From the NCBI RefSeq assembly GCF_007829885.1, contig NZ_VIWW01000001.1:4588001-4652000 (forward strand): a DNA stretch of 64,000 nt. The letters are read 5' to 3'. Made by a program: the position numbers and the translations under genes. Position 1 is the stretch's first letter; every line of letters begins with the position of its first letter. The notes beneath the pieces are model-generated. The model was given only the letters and a program-made list of their open reading frames with translations. It was not told the DNA's origin and searched no databases. The stretch is from Streptomyces brevispora (lineage in GTDB: Bacteria; Actinomycetota; Actinomycetes; Streptomycetales; Streptomycetaceae). Below, in pieces: positions 8,690 to 16,487 of the stretch.

Positions 8690-9352
8690 TCACGCCGGCA
8701 GTGCGATCGCGGTCAGGACGAAGCCGCGCCCCACCGTCCAGCGCCCGGAGAACGCGCCGTGACGTCGCCCGGCCAGTTCGGGCCCCGGCACCAGCAGCCG
8801 CGCCGAGAACGTGCCCGCCGGGTCGAAGTCGAGCTCCGCCTCCGTGAAGTCGAGCTCACGCCGGGTCAGCGGATACCAGGTCTTGAACACCGACTCCTTG
8901 GCGCTGAACAGCAACCGGTCCCAGTGCACGTCCGGGCGCCGCCGGGAGAGTTCGGCGAGCCCGGCCCTCTCGCGCGGCAGGGAGATGACCTCCAGGACAC
9001 CGTCGGGCAGCGGCAGATTGGGTTCCGCGTCGATGCCCAGTGACGCGATGGCCTCGGTGCGGGCGATCGCCGCCGCGCGGAAGCCGGGGCAGTGGGTCAT
9101 GCTGCCGGTCACCCCGTCCGGCCAGTTGATCGCACCCCGCTTCCCGGACAACAGGGGGGCCGGCGGCAGACCGAGCTCGGCCATGGCACGCCGTGCGCAC
9201 AGCCGCACGGTGGTGAACTCGGCCCGGCGGCGCGCCACCGCCTGGGCGACCGCTGCCGCCTCCGCCGGAAAGAGCCCGCGGTCCCGCGTGGGTGACAGAT
9301 CGCCGAACGTGCTCACGGCGGCCACGTCCGGGGGCAGTATGGCGGCGATCAT
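8690..9352 (-). CDS. 4'-phosphopantetheinyl transferase, Sfp/EntD type
   Basis: Transfers the phosphopantetheine arm of CoA to carrier proteins of non-ribosomal peptide or polyketide synthases. The 220-residue product has the magnesium motif GIDAE (Asp108, Glu110) and the KES motif FSAKESVFK (Lys152, Glu153, Lys157); the N-terminal region contains RLCARRAMAELG as in EntD-like enzymes. The ATG at 9352 overlaps the stop of the upstream phosphoesterase in an ATGA arrangement, so the two are translationally coupled. This enzyme appears intact even though the synthase genes around it survive only as scraps, so it may now serve other clusters in the genome. Confidence 0.92.
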   Translation of the reverse strand: MIAAILPPDVAAVSTFGDLSPTRDRGLFPAEAAAVAQAVARRRAEFTTVRLCARRAMAELGLPPAPLLSGKRGAINWPDGVTGSMTHCPGFRAAAIARTEAIASLGIDAEPNLPLPDGVLEVISLPRERAGLAELSRRRPDVHWDRLLFSAKESVFKTWYPLTRRELDFTEAELDFDPAGTFSARLLVPGPELAGRRHGAFSGRWTVGRGFVLTAIALPA

Positions 9353-10197
9353 CCCGCGTGCCCCGACGCGGGCCGGGGCAGGATCTGGCGCAGCGGGGAG
9401 CGGGACGGCCGGGAACGCCACTCCCTCGGGTATCCGATCGACACCTCCTCGAAGCGGACCCCGTCGTGGGCGGTGACCCGGGGTATGTGGAGGTGGCCGT
9501 AGACGACGGTGACCGCCCGGAAGCGCCGGTGCCAGTCGGCGGTCAGCTCCGTGCCGCACCACTGGGCGAACTCGGGGTGGCGCAGGACCCGCGTCGGGTC
9601 CCGTACCAGCGGATAGTGGTTGACCAGGACCGTGCCGTACCGGGGGTCGACGGCCGCGAGCCGTTCCTCGGTGAGGGTGACCCGGGCCCGGCACCAGGCG
9701 TCCCGCGACGGGTACGGGTCGGGGTGGAGCAGGAACTCATCGGTGCACACCACCCCCGATTGGTGGGCGACCCGCAGGGATTCCTCCTTGGTACCGGTCC
9801 CGGGGGCGAAGAAGGAGTAGTCGTACAGCACGAACAGGGGGGCGACCGTGACCGGTGCCTCCCCGCCGTGCCAGACCGGGTACGGGTCCTCGGGGGTCAG
9901 TACGCCCAGGCCCCGGCACATCTCGACCAGGGCCTCGTAGCGTGCGACGCCGCGCAGCGTGACGGGGTCGGAGGGAGGGGTCCACAACTCGTGGTTGCCG
10001 GGGGCCCAGACGACCTGGGAGAAACGCTCCGAGAGGAGTTTCAGCGCCCAGGCGATGTCCTCGAACTTCTCGCCGACATCCCCGGCGACGAGCAGCCAGT
10101 CGTCCTCGGACTCCGGCCGGAGGGACTCCGTGATGCGCCGGTTCTCCGCATGGGCGACGTGCTGGTCGCTCAGCGCGAGCAGCTTTCCGTGGGTCAC
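9349..10197 (-). CDS. Calcineurin-like metallophosphoesterase
   Basis: Dimetal phosphoesterase of about 282 residues. The full motif set is present: SDQH near the N-terminus, GDVGE, GNHE, a later His in VNHYPL, and GHLH near the C-terminus. I prefer the GTG at 10197 because AAGGA lies nine bases before it; a GTG at 10215 is the alternative and would add six residues. The gene is coupled by ATGA overlap to the phosphopantetheinyl transferase, a pairing I recall from other Streptomyces. The substrate is unknown; a link to carrier-protein or CoA chemistry is only inference. Confidence 0.88.
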   Translation of the reverse strand: MTHGKLLALSDQHVAHAENRRITESLRPESEDDWLLVAGDVGEKFEDIAWALKLLSERFSQVVWAPGNHELWTPPSDPVTLRGVARYEALVEMCRGLGVLTPEDPYPVWHGGEAPVTVAPLFVLYDYSFFAPGTGTKEESLRVAHQSGVVCTDEFLLHPDPYPSRDAWCRARVTLTEERLAAVDPRYGTVLVNHYPLVRDPTRVLRHPEFAQWCGTELTADWHRRFRAVTVVYGHLHIPRVTAHDGVRFEEVSIGYPREWRSRPSRSPLRQILPRPASGHAG

Positions 10198-10259
10198 GGA
10201 GATCAGTCCTTCCACTCCGTGCTGACGCCGTGATCCACCCCGAGCCCGGAAGGCTCTGA

Positions 10260-11382
10260 TCAGACGGCTTCGGCAGCGGAGACCGCGAGGTGGAGGTCCA
10301 CCGGCAGGTCCTGCCGGCGCGTGATGTTGAGCTTGCGATAGACGCGCGTGAGGTGCTGCTCCACGGTACTGACGGTGATGTGAAGTTTCAGGGAGATCTC
10401 ACGGTTGGTGTAGCCGCTCGCCGCGAGGGTGGCCACCCGGCGCTCGGAGTCGCTCAGCTTGGTGTCGGGATCGGAGCGGTACTCCTCCGGGGCGCCGCTC
10501 CGGCTCATCCGGTCCTCCGGGCCGAGCTCCGGGCGGATCTCCTCGCACAGCGACTGGGCACCGCACTCCCGCGCCAGGTTCCAGGCCCTGCGGATCACCG
10601 CGTCGGCCCGGGCGGGCTCGGCGATCGCCCGCAGGGAACGGCCCAGCGCGGCGAGCGAACGGGTCAGCTCCACCCGGTCGCCGGAGCGGCTCAGTTCGTC
10701 GACCGACTGGTTGAGCAGGGCGAGTTGCTGGCGCGGATCCGACGTCACCGCGCGCAGCCGCAGACTGATCCCGCGCACCCACGGTCTTCGCGCGTCAGGG
10801 TCCGCGAACTGCTGTTCCACGAGCACTTTGGCCCGCTGCGTCTCACCGAGCCGGAACAGTACGTCGGCCGCGTCCGTGCGCCAGGGCAGGATCGCCGGCC
10901 GGTCCACGCCCCAGCTCCTGGCGAGCCGGCCCGCTTCCAGGAAGTCGCCCAGCGCGGCGTGGAGTTGATGGGTCGCCATGAGATAGAGGCCGCGGGCGCG
11001 CAGATAGGCGAGACCGTGGGTGCTCTTGAACAGCGTCTCCGCGACGGGCTGGTGGAGCTGGCGGGCGGCCGCCGCATGGTCGCCATGAGGGTGCGTGCCC
11101 GGATCAGGGTGGCCGTCGGGCTCCCCATGAACGCGCTGCTGCTCTGCTCGGGCAGGCAGTCCAGTGCCCGGCGCGCGTACTCCTCGGCGGCGTGCAGATC
11201 GCTCAGCCGCAGAAGCACCGCCGCGAGCGCCGAGGAGAACAGGGCCTGCCAGGCGGGGGCCTTCTGCCGCTCGGTTTCGGCGATCAGCTCGCGGCAGCAG
11301 ACGGCGGCCCGTTCGGGGTGACCGAAGTAGGAGAGGGTCCGCAGCGCACGCAGGACGGGTTCCAGCGTCTCGGTGCTGCATC
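10260..11382 (-). pseudogene. Remnant of a large LuxR-family (LAL-type) regulator
   Basis: The C-terminal part of a long LuxR regulator with helical repeats. The DNA-binding end is intact (LSDSERRVATLAASGYTNRE and STVEQHLTRVYRKL). Reading upstream, the frame continues to about base 11085, where it must change: the segment LSDLHAAEEYARRALDCLPE through RARTLMA is in one frame and GDHAAAARQLHQPVAE onward in another. The upstream frame reads back to an in-frame TGA near 11384. The AAA ATPase half expected in this family is absent. So the gene is both truncated and frameshifted. It belongs with the other broken metabolite genes around it. Confidence 0.8.
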
Positions 11383-11509
11383 AGGGTGTCGCCGTCGGCT
11401 CGGGCCCGGCCGCCTGAAGGGTCGAGCAACGCCTGAAGTGGCGGGCCGTAGCTGTTCGGTGGGGGCGGCGGGGTGCCCGGAAGGGAGCGGGTACCGTGCC
11501 GCCGCCCGC

Positions 11510-11779
11510 TCAGAGTTCGTCGCGCACCAGGCCGGCGTCCCGCAGCTCGCTCACCCAGATGTCCATGTCGGTACGGGTGTTCTCCGGGTCCGTGCACCAC
11601 AGCTCGGCCAGCATCTCGGCCGCCGGGCCGATGTGGCCGTTGTGCTGGCGCAGTGCGATCCACATGGCCGCGGCGACGGGGCTGCACCGGTAGCCGGCGC
11701 CGTCCGCCGGGGTGAGGAATTCGAGGTACCCGTCCTCGGTGACGCGTGAGGTGACGCCGTGTTCTGGTCGTACCGGCAC
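11510..11779 (-). CDS. PqqD-like (RiPP recognition element) protein
   Basis: An 89-residue protein of PqqD type, a small winged-helix fold that binds leader peptides for modifying enzymes in RiPP pathways. Supporting features are an N-terminal strand region EDGYLEFLTP, the middle GYRCSPVAAAMWIALRQH, and the C-terminal DIWVSELRDAGLV. The GTG at 11779 has GGAGG at a spacing of five, which decides it over a TTG further upstream. No radical SAM, lasso cyclase or other partner enzyme is near, so it is an orphan or a relic. The assignment is by pattern, without a search. Confidence 0.65.
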   Translation of the reverse strand: MPVRPEHGVTSRVTEDGYLEFLTPADGAGYRCSPVAAAMWIALRQHNGHIGPAAEMLAELWCTDPENTRTDMDIWVSELRDAGLVRDEL

Positions 11780-11946
11780 TCTGGCCTCCGTAGTCGACAG
11801 CCGACCGGTGACGGCCAACCGTGAGAAGGAGGCGTGACCGTGTACGCGGGGCGGGTTGGGATGTCTGTCAGGCCGGTGCGCTTACGGGCGCCGGCCGGGA
11901 CTGCCTCGCACATCGGCTCATGAGGGCGGACTGCCCGATGCCGCGA

Positions 11947-11974
11947 TAGACGTTCGTCTAGTACGGTCGTCTAG
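11947..11974. promoter_or_regulatory. Palindromic operator-like site with direct repeat
   Basis: TAGACG-TT-CGTCTA at 11947-11960 is a 6-bp inverted repeat of the kind bound by TetR-type repressors. TCGTCTAG occurs at 11954-11961 and again at 11967-11974. The palindrome faces no intact gene closely, so its regulator and target may have been lost. Confidence 0.45.
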
Positions 11975-12014
11975 ATTCTGGTGAGCAAAGCGCAACTCTG
12001 TCCGGATTGAATCG

Positions 12015-12061
12015 TCCGGGGCATGCAGCACGCATGCCCCGGAGATGACTCCGGGGCATGC
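12015..12061. repeat. Three alternating copies of a 12-mer (A, A', A)
   Basis: TCCGGGGCATGC at 12015-12026, its exact complement at 12032-12043, and the forward copy again at 12050-12061. The middle arm can pair with either neighbour, giving loops of 5 or 6 bases. It lies downstream of the thioesterase remnant on the minus strand, so it may have been that gene's terminator. Confidence 0.8.
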
Positions 12062-12179
12062 GGCAGTGGGCTTCCCGAAGCGGCGCCGGTCCCGGCGCCG
12101 CTCGTGCGGGACTTGTGCAGGACTCACCTGTGGGTGACCGGGCGAGCGGGCCGGACAGCCCGGCGCCGCCGCCGGCCGG

Positions 12180-12437
12180 TCACGATCTCACCGGCGCCAC
12201 GCTCATGCGGCCACGGATCAGATCGAGGACCGGAGCCACATGGGAGTCCAGGAAGAAGTGGCCACCGGGAAACACTTTCAGCTCGAACGACGCCGTGGTG
12301 TGCTCACGCCACGACGACGCCTCGTCGACGGTCACCTGCGGATCGTCGTCACCGACGAGTGCCACCACGTCCAGGCCGAGCGGCGGTCCCGGCCGGAAGC
12401 GGTAGGTCTCCGCGGCCGTCTCCCCGCCTCGGTGTCA
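12180..12437 (-). pseudogene. C-terminal remnant of a type II thioesterase
   Basis: Type II thioesterases remove stalled acyl groups from polyketide or peptide synthases. Only the last 85 or so residues remain: TYRFRPGPP, then VALVGDDDPQVTVDEASSW with the usual Asp, and FPGGHFFLDSH with the catalytic His. The reading frame is closed by an in-frame TGA just upstream, and the nucleophile GxSxG part is absent. The lost part has been replaced by the promoter region of the divergent tetR gene. Confidence 0.75.
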
Positions 12438-12465
12438 CACCGGCTCCGCGTACCGCGGACCCGAG

Positions 12466-12500
12466 GCGTATACGATGCTCTATGCGTGCGTGATACGCAT
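12466..12500 (+). promoter_or_regulatory. Probable TetR operator and promoter of the tetR gene
   Basis: GCGTATACG at 12466-12474 includes a TACGAT -10-like box. ATGCGT at 12482-12487 and ACGCAT at 12495-12500 form an inverted repeat. The word TGATACGC (12491-12498) also occurs, on the minus strand, in the palindrome upstream of the MFS gene, which suggests one repressor binds both. Confidence 0.5.
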
Positions 12501-12530
12501 GGGAAGGCTTCCGATGAAGGCAGGCGCGAG

Positions 12531-13292
12531 ATGACTACTGGTGAAGGATCGAGCACGGAAGGCGTCGGCCTGCCGAACAGCATCGCGGTGCTCTGGGAAC
12601 TGCGGAACAGGGAACAGCGCACCGCGCGTACCGGCCTGAGCGTCGAGCGCATCGTGACGGCCGCCATCGAGTCGGCGGACGCCGACGGCCTCGCCGGGCT
12701 GTCCATGTCCCGGGTCGCCAAGAGCCTCGACTTCGGCACCATGTCGCTGTACCGCCACGTGTCGAGCAAGGACGAGCTGCGGCAGCTGATGCTGGACATG
12801 GCCTACGGCGTCCCGCCCCGCATCGAGACGGCGGCGGGGGACTGGCGGGACGGGCTGGAGCAGTGGGCCCGCGCCTTCCAGGAGGTCTTCCACCGGCACC
12901 CCTGGATGCTCCAGATCTCGGTCAGTGGGCCGCCCCTGGAGCCGGGCCAGCTCAGCTGGCTGGAGTGCGGGCTGCGCACCCTGGGCGGCACCGCCCTGAG
13001 GCCGGACGAGAAGCTCTCCGTGATGATGCTGATGATCGGCTACGTGCGCAACAACGTGCAGATGTCGCTCGGTGTCGTCACCCAGGACATCAGCGAGGAG
13101 GACCTGATGGCCAACTACGGCCGTGCGCTGGCCAAGTACGCCGACTCCGCCTCGTTCCCCGCCCTCGCCGAACTGCTGGAGGCCGGGGCGTTCAACGAGC
13201 CCGAGGACGACTTCACCTTCGGGCTCCAGCGGGTCCTGGACGGAGTCGAGGTACTGGCCCGGATCCGCAACGGCGAGAAGCCGCTCACCTGA
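12531..13292 (+). CDS. TetR-family transcriptional repressor
   Basis: A 253-residue repressor. The N-terminal helix-turn-helix (about 35-85) contains LSVERIVTAAIESADADG and FGTMSLYRHVSSKDELRQLM, and the rest is a TetR_C-type ligand domain with GDWRDGLEQWARAFQEVFHRHPW. An N-terminal extension of about 30 residues is typical of this subgroup. The ATG at 12531 gives this length; the Shine-Dalgarno match is weak. The gene converges on a DHA2 transporter with matching operator-like sites upstream of both, so it most likely represses that pump and itself and is released by a drug-like ligand. Confidence 0.9.
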   Translation: MTTGEGSSTEGVGLPNSIAVLWELRNREQRTARTGLSVERIVTAAIESADADGLAGLSMSRVAKSLDFGTMSLYRHVSSKDELRQLMLDMAYGVPPRIETAAGDWRDGLEQWARAFQEVFHRHPWMLQISVSGPPLEPGQLSWLECGLRTLGGTALRPDEKLSVMMLMIGYVRNNVQMSLGVVTQDISEEDLMANYGRALAKYADSASFPALAELLEAGAFNEPEDDFTFGLQRVLDGVEVLARIRNGEKPLT

Positions 13293-13368
13293 CGGGACCA
13301 CCGGCCGGGCCCGACGCGTGACCGGCCGGTAGTCCCGTGGGACCGGCCGGTCCCACGTCGGGCCATGC

Positions 13369-13418
13369 GGAAGGGGGCTGGTTCCCCACCCGACCGGGTG
13401 GGGAACCAGCCCCCTTCC
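13369..13418. terminator. Strong bidirectional terminator
   Basis: A 23-bp perfect inverted repeat with a 4-base loop lies between the convergent tetR and MFS genes. A shorter GGGACCGGCCGGTCCC palindrome lies just before it. Confidence 0.9.
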
Positions 13419-13433
13419 TTCGTCTCCGGTGCC

Positions 13434-15029
13434 TCAGCTCGCGGTGGGCTGCATACGTGCCGGAGCGGGTACGGTCGCCGGTGCGTCGATGTCGTACGGG
13501 TCGGTCGGCTCGCCCGTCTCGATCGGCACCTTGCGCAGCAGCATCGCGACGATCGCGGCGACCACGACCATGGCGGCGGCCCCGGACAGCGCGGCTACCT
13601 GGAGGCCGTGGGTGAAGGCCTCACGGCTGGCGGAGATCAGTTCGGAGCCGATCGCGGCCGGCTGCTGGGCGGCGACCGTGGCGGCGCCGCCGATGGTGTT
13701 GCGGACCGCGCCCAGCGCCTCGCCGCCGAGACCGGCCGGGTTCACCGCGTTCATGTCATGCCGGTAGATGGCGGAACCGATGCTCCCGATGACCGCGAAG
13801 CCGAACGCGCTGCCGAACTCGGTGAACGTCTCCGAGGTCGCCGTGGACGATCCGGCGTGCTCCTTCGGCGCCGAGGTGACGACGATCTCCGCCGTGAGCG
13901 TCTTCGACGCCGTCATGCCGGCCGCCATCAGCCCCACGCCCACCAGCAGGACGGCGACGTTCGAGCCCACCGTGAGGCGGCTGAGCACGCCGAAGCCGAT
14001 GGCCATCACCAGCATGCCGCTGGTGACCAGGAAGACCGGTTTGACCTTGCGGGACAGGGCCGAGACGAGGCCGACCGCGATCCCGATCGCCGGCATCACC
14101 GCCATGGACCACAGGGCCGCCCGGAACGGTGTCATGCCCAGCACCATCTGGAGGTACTGGTTGGTGAGGATGCTGACGCCCATGAACGAGAACATCACCA
14201 TCAGGTTGGTCAGGATCGCCCCGGTGAAGCCGCCGTAGCGGAACAGCGAGATGTCGATGAGTGGGTGGGACGTCATGCGCTGGCGCTGCACGAAGGCGAT
14301 GAGCAGCACGAGACCGACGGCTGCCCAGATCGCGGGGTCGCGGTCCCAGCCGTCCACGGCCAGCTCCTTGAGGCCGTAGATGAACGGCATGATGCCCGCG
14401 ACCGACAGGAACGCGCCGAGCACGTCCAGCTTGCCGCGCGAGGTGTCGCGTCGCTCCGGCAGCAGGATCGGGGCCAGGATCAGCACCAGCACCATGACCG
14501 GGGTGTTGATCATGAAGACCGAACCCCACCAGAAGTTGTTCAGCAGCAGTCCGCCCACGACCGGGCCGAGGGCCGCGCCGGTGGCGAGGGTGCCGCTCCA
14601 GGCGGCGATGGCCGACTTGCGCTGCTTGGAATCGTGGAACATGTTGCGGATCAGGGCCAGCGAGGTCGGCGTCAGCGTCGCGGCGCCGAGTCCCAGCAGG
14701 GCGCGCGAGCCGATGAGCATCTCGGGAGTGTCCGCGGTCGCGGCGAGCGCGGACGCGACGCCGAAGACCAGGGCCCCGGTGATCAGGAGCTTCCGCCGTC
14801 CGAAGCGGTCACCCACCCAGCCCATCGTGATCAGCGCGCCGGCCAGCACGAAGCTGTAGATGTCCGTGATCCACAGCAGCTGGGTGGCGCTCGGCTTCAG
14901 CGACTCGCTGATGGGCGTGATCGCGAAGCCGAGTACCGAGATGTCAATGGCGATCAGCAGGGTGACCAGGACGATCACCACGAGGCCGAGCCATTCCTTG
15001 AGCCCCGCCCGGGGCTTGTTTTCTGTCAC
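13434..15029 (-). CDS. MFS drug efflux transporter, DHA2 (14-helix) family
   Basis: Proton-driven multidrug exporter of 531 residues in the SmvA/QacA group. Hydrophobic segments run from about residue 13 to 505, consistent with 14 helices. The motif A loop WVGDRFGRRKLL follows helix 2, and GAALGPVVGGLLL fits the antiporter motif C region. The C-terminus is a Pro/Ala-rich cytoplasmic tail. The start is GTG at 15029. Its promoter carries a nested palindrome (15073-15106) related to the one upstream of the neighbouring tetR gene. Substrates cannot be read from sequence; it could once have exported the product of the degraded cluster around it. Confidence 0.92.
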   Translation of the reverse strand: MTENKPRAGLKEWLGLVVIVLVTLLIAIDISVLGFAITPISESLKPSATQLLWITDIYSFVLAGALITMGWVGDRFGRRKLLITGALVFGVASALAATADTPEMLIGSRALLGLGAATLTPTSLALIRNMFHDSKQRKSAIAAWSGTLATGAALGPVVGGLLLNNFWWGSVFMINTPVMVLVLILAPILLPERRDTSRGKLDVLGAFLSVAGIMPFIYGLKELAVDGWDRDPAIWAAVGLVLLIAFVQRQRMTSHPLIDISLFRYGGFTGAILTNLMVMFSFMGVSILTNQYLQMVLGMTPFRAALWSMAVMPAIGIAVGLVSALSRKVKPVFLVTSGMLVMAIGFGVLSRLTVGSNVAVLLVGVGLMAAGMTASKTLTAEIVVTSAPKEHAGSSTATSETFTEFGSAFGFAVIGSIGSAIYRHDMNAVNPAGLGGEALGAVRNTIGGAATVAAQQPAAIGSELISASREAFTHGLQVAALSGAAAMVVVAAIVAMLLRKVPIETGEPTDPYDIDAPATVPAPARMQPTAS

Positions 15030-15072
15030 GGCAAACGTCCATGCCTTCCTGCGTCATGACCCTGAGTACATA

Positions 15073-15106
15073 ACACGCTGAGCGTATCAGGTACGCGTAA
15101 GCGTGT
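15073..15106 (-). promoter_or_regulatory. Nested palindromic operator upstream of the MFS gene
   Basis: Outer arms ACACGCT (15073-15079) and AGCGTGT (15100-15106) enclose an inner palindrome GCGTA-TCAGG-TACGC (15082-15096). Both share nearly the same centre, near 15089. A TATGTA -10-like box lies at the start-proximal edge on the minus strand. It shares TGATACGC with the tetR promoter. Confidence 0.6.
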
Positions 15107-15159
15107 CGCGTACTCATCGGCGGCGGATCGGGGCTCCCGAGCCTCGCCCCGTCATGGCT

Positions 15160-15441
15160 TCAGCCCGTTCGGCCGAGCAGTTCCCGCGCCCGGCTCAGCA
15201 GCGCCCGGCGGTCGATCTTCCGGTTGGCGTTGAGCGGGAATTCCGTGATGTGGAAGAAGTGCTGGGGGAGGACGGCCCGGGGGAGTGTGCGGCTCAGCTC
15301 GCGGGCCAGGACGACGGGGGGCACGCGCTCTCCGGTGTGGAACGCGGCCAGCGTGATGCCCTGATCGGAGGGCATCGGCACCGCGACGCCGTCCTCCACC
15401 CCCGGACACCGGCGCAATGCCTCGTCGATCTCCGCCAGCTC
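15160..15441 (-). pseudogene. C-terminal remnant of an AMP-dependent ligase (adenylation domain)
   Basis: The last 93 or so residues of an adenylate-forming enzyme: ELAEIDEALRRCPGVEDGVAV is the C-terminal hinge-side motif, and NANRKIDRRAL is the A10 motif with the catalytic Lys. Homology stops abruptly at base 15441, where the tail of an unrelated gene on the other strand begins four bases later. The ATP-binding and acyl-binding core is missing. It was probably an NRPS adenylation domain or free-standing ligase of the lost cluster. Confidence 0.8.
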
Positions 15442-15445
15442 GAAC

Positions 15446-15634
15446 GTGCCCACCCTGCTGATCTCCGGGCGCCATGACGAAGCCACCCCCGCGACCGTGC
15501 AACCGTTCCAGGACCTCATTCCGGGAGCGCGCTGGGAGATATTCGAGGAATCCAGTCACCTGCCGCACCTTGAGGAACCGGAACACTTCCGCGAGGTCAT
15601 GAGGGCGTTCCTGCAAGAAGTCGACCCCAGCTGA
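15446..15634 (+). pseudogene. C-terminal remnant of an alpha/beta hydrolase (proline iminopeptidase-like)
   Basis: 62 codons from GTG 15446: PTLLISGRHDEATP carries the acid Asp and ESSHLPHLEEPEHF the catalytic His of the proline iminopeptidase group. The part with the nucleophile Ser is missing. The fragment begins only a few bases from the broken end of the AMP-ligase on the opposite strand, so one deletion probably removed the 5' ends of both. Confidence 0.75.
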
Positions 15635-15991
15635 CTCCCCGGCGCCGACGGCAGCGCACCCAGGCAGAGGGCGTGGCAGAGCAGACAGGCAGAACACGCA
15701 GACAGAGCACACAGGCGGGGCAGCGCGGGCCCGTGGCCGGCCCGGGCACGCAAGGTGGAGCAACAGAGCACCTCCACGCTGTTCCGACGGCCGCGGGTTG
15801 CATAGAGTGCTGGCAGCATGCCGCGCCTCGGCGCGGAGGCCCGGTTGCCACCCGCAAGGGAAAGACAACCGGGACAGGAGTGGTCAGGTAGTCGCAAGGC
15901 GTGTCCGGAGTGGTGTACGAGGTCCGGGCCGCCTGCCGCGGCAGGGGTATCCCGGGCACGGGTCCGGGGTTTCGTTGAGAGGTTGGTTGTA
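15635..15991. other. Gap with upstream region of the cold-shock gene
   Basis: No gene seen in 357 bases. It includes CAGGCAGA/CAGACAG-type short repeats at 15660-15720, a GTGGAG...CTCCAC inverted repeat at about 15753-15777, and then the leader of the cold-shock gene. Long leaders are usual for such genes. Confidence 0.4.
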
Positions 15992-16429
15992 ATGGTCATC
16001 GGTCGTGTGGTGCGGTTCGACGGTGCGAAGGGCTATGGGTTCATCGCTCCCGACCATGGCGGCGAGGACGTCTTCCTCCATGTGAACGACCTTCTCATTC
16101 CCGAGGCCTCCCTCCGGCCCGGTCTGATGGTCGAGTTCGAGATCGAGCAGGGCGACCGGGGCCTGAAGGCATCCTCGGTGCAGCTCGCCCCCGGCAGCGG
16201 GCCGGCAGTGGTTCCGGCAGCTGTGTTCCCGGGGCGCGCCGACTCCCCGAGCCGGCAGATCGCGGACGGCGACGACGTGTTGTGCGATGTGCTCAACTCG
16301 GAGGAGTACGTACGGGACGTCACGGAAGTGCTGCTGGAATCGGCACCCACGCTCACCGCGGCGCACGTTCTTCAGGTACGCCAGGGGATGCTGCTGTTCG
16401 CCAAGAAGCACGGCTGGGTCGAGGGCTGA
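15992..16429 (+). CDS. Cold-shock domain protein with C-terminal extension
   Basis: A 145-residue protein. Residues 1-67 are a cold-shock domain that binds single-stranded RNA or DNA: RNP1-like KGYGFIAPD and RNP2-like DVFLHVND are both visible. The remainder is an Ala/Pro linker and a helical segment SEEYVRDVTEVLLESAPTL that is not part of standard CspA proteins (about 67 residues). The ATG at 15992 has GAGAGG nine bases upstream. A strong hairpin follows the stop, so it is probably monocistronic. Likely an RNA chaperone or regulator; the function of the extension is unknown. Confidence 0.9.
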   Translation: MVIGRVVRFDGAKGYGFIAPDHGGEDVFLHVNDLLIPEASLRPGLMVEFEIEQGDRGLKASSVQLAPGSGPAVVPAAVFPGRADSPSRQIADGDDVLCDVLNSEEYVRDVTEVLLESAPTLTAAHVLQVRQGMLLFAKKHGWVEG

Positions 16430-16453
16430 GCCAAGAAACCCTGTTACACGCCG

Positions 16454-16482
16454 CGGCCCGGGGACCACAGGTCCCCGGGCCG
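16454..16482 (+). terminator. Terminator hairpin after the cold-shock gene
   Basis: A 13-bp perfect stem (CGGCCCGGGGACC and its complement) with an ACA loop, 25 bases after the stop codon. Confidence 0.85.
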
Positions 16483-16487
16483 TCGCC

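Larger units (their letters stand above)
11780..12179. other. Intergenic stretch with operator-like and hairpin repeats
   Basis: No gene recognised in these 400 bases. Two sequence signals are listed separately: a palindrome with a direct repeat at 11947-11974 and three copies of a 12-mer at 12015-12061. Confidence 0.5.

Noticed and set aside
13365..15059. 564-codon open frame on the plus strand
   Set aside because: Antisense to the DHA2 transporter; product dominated by Arg, Asp, Gly and His.
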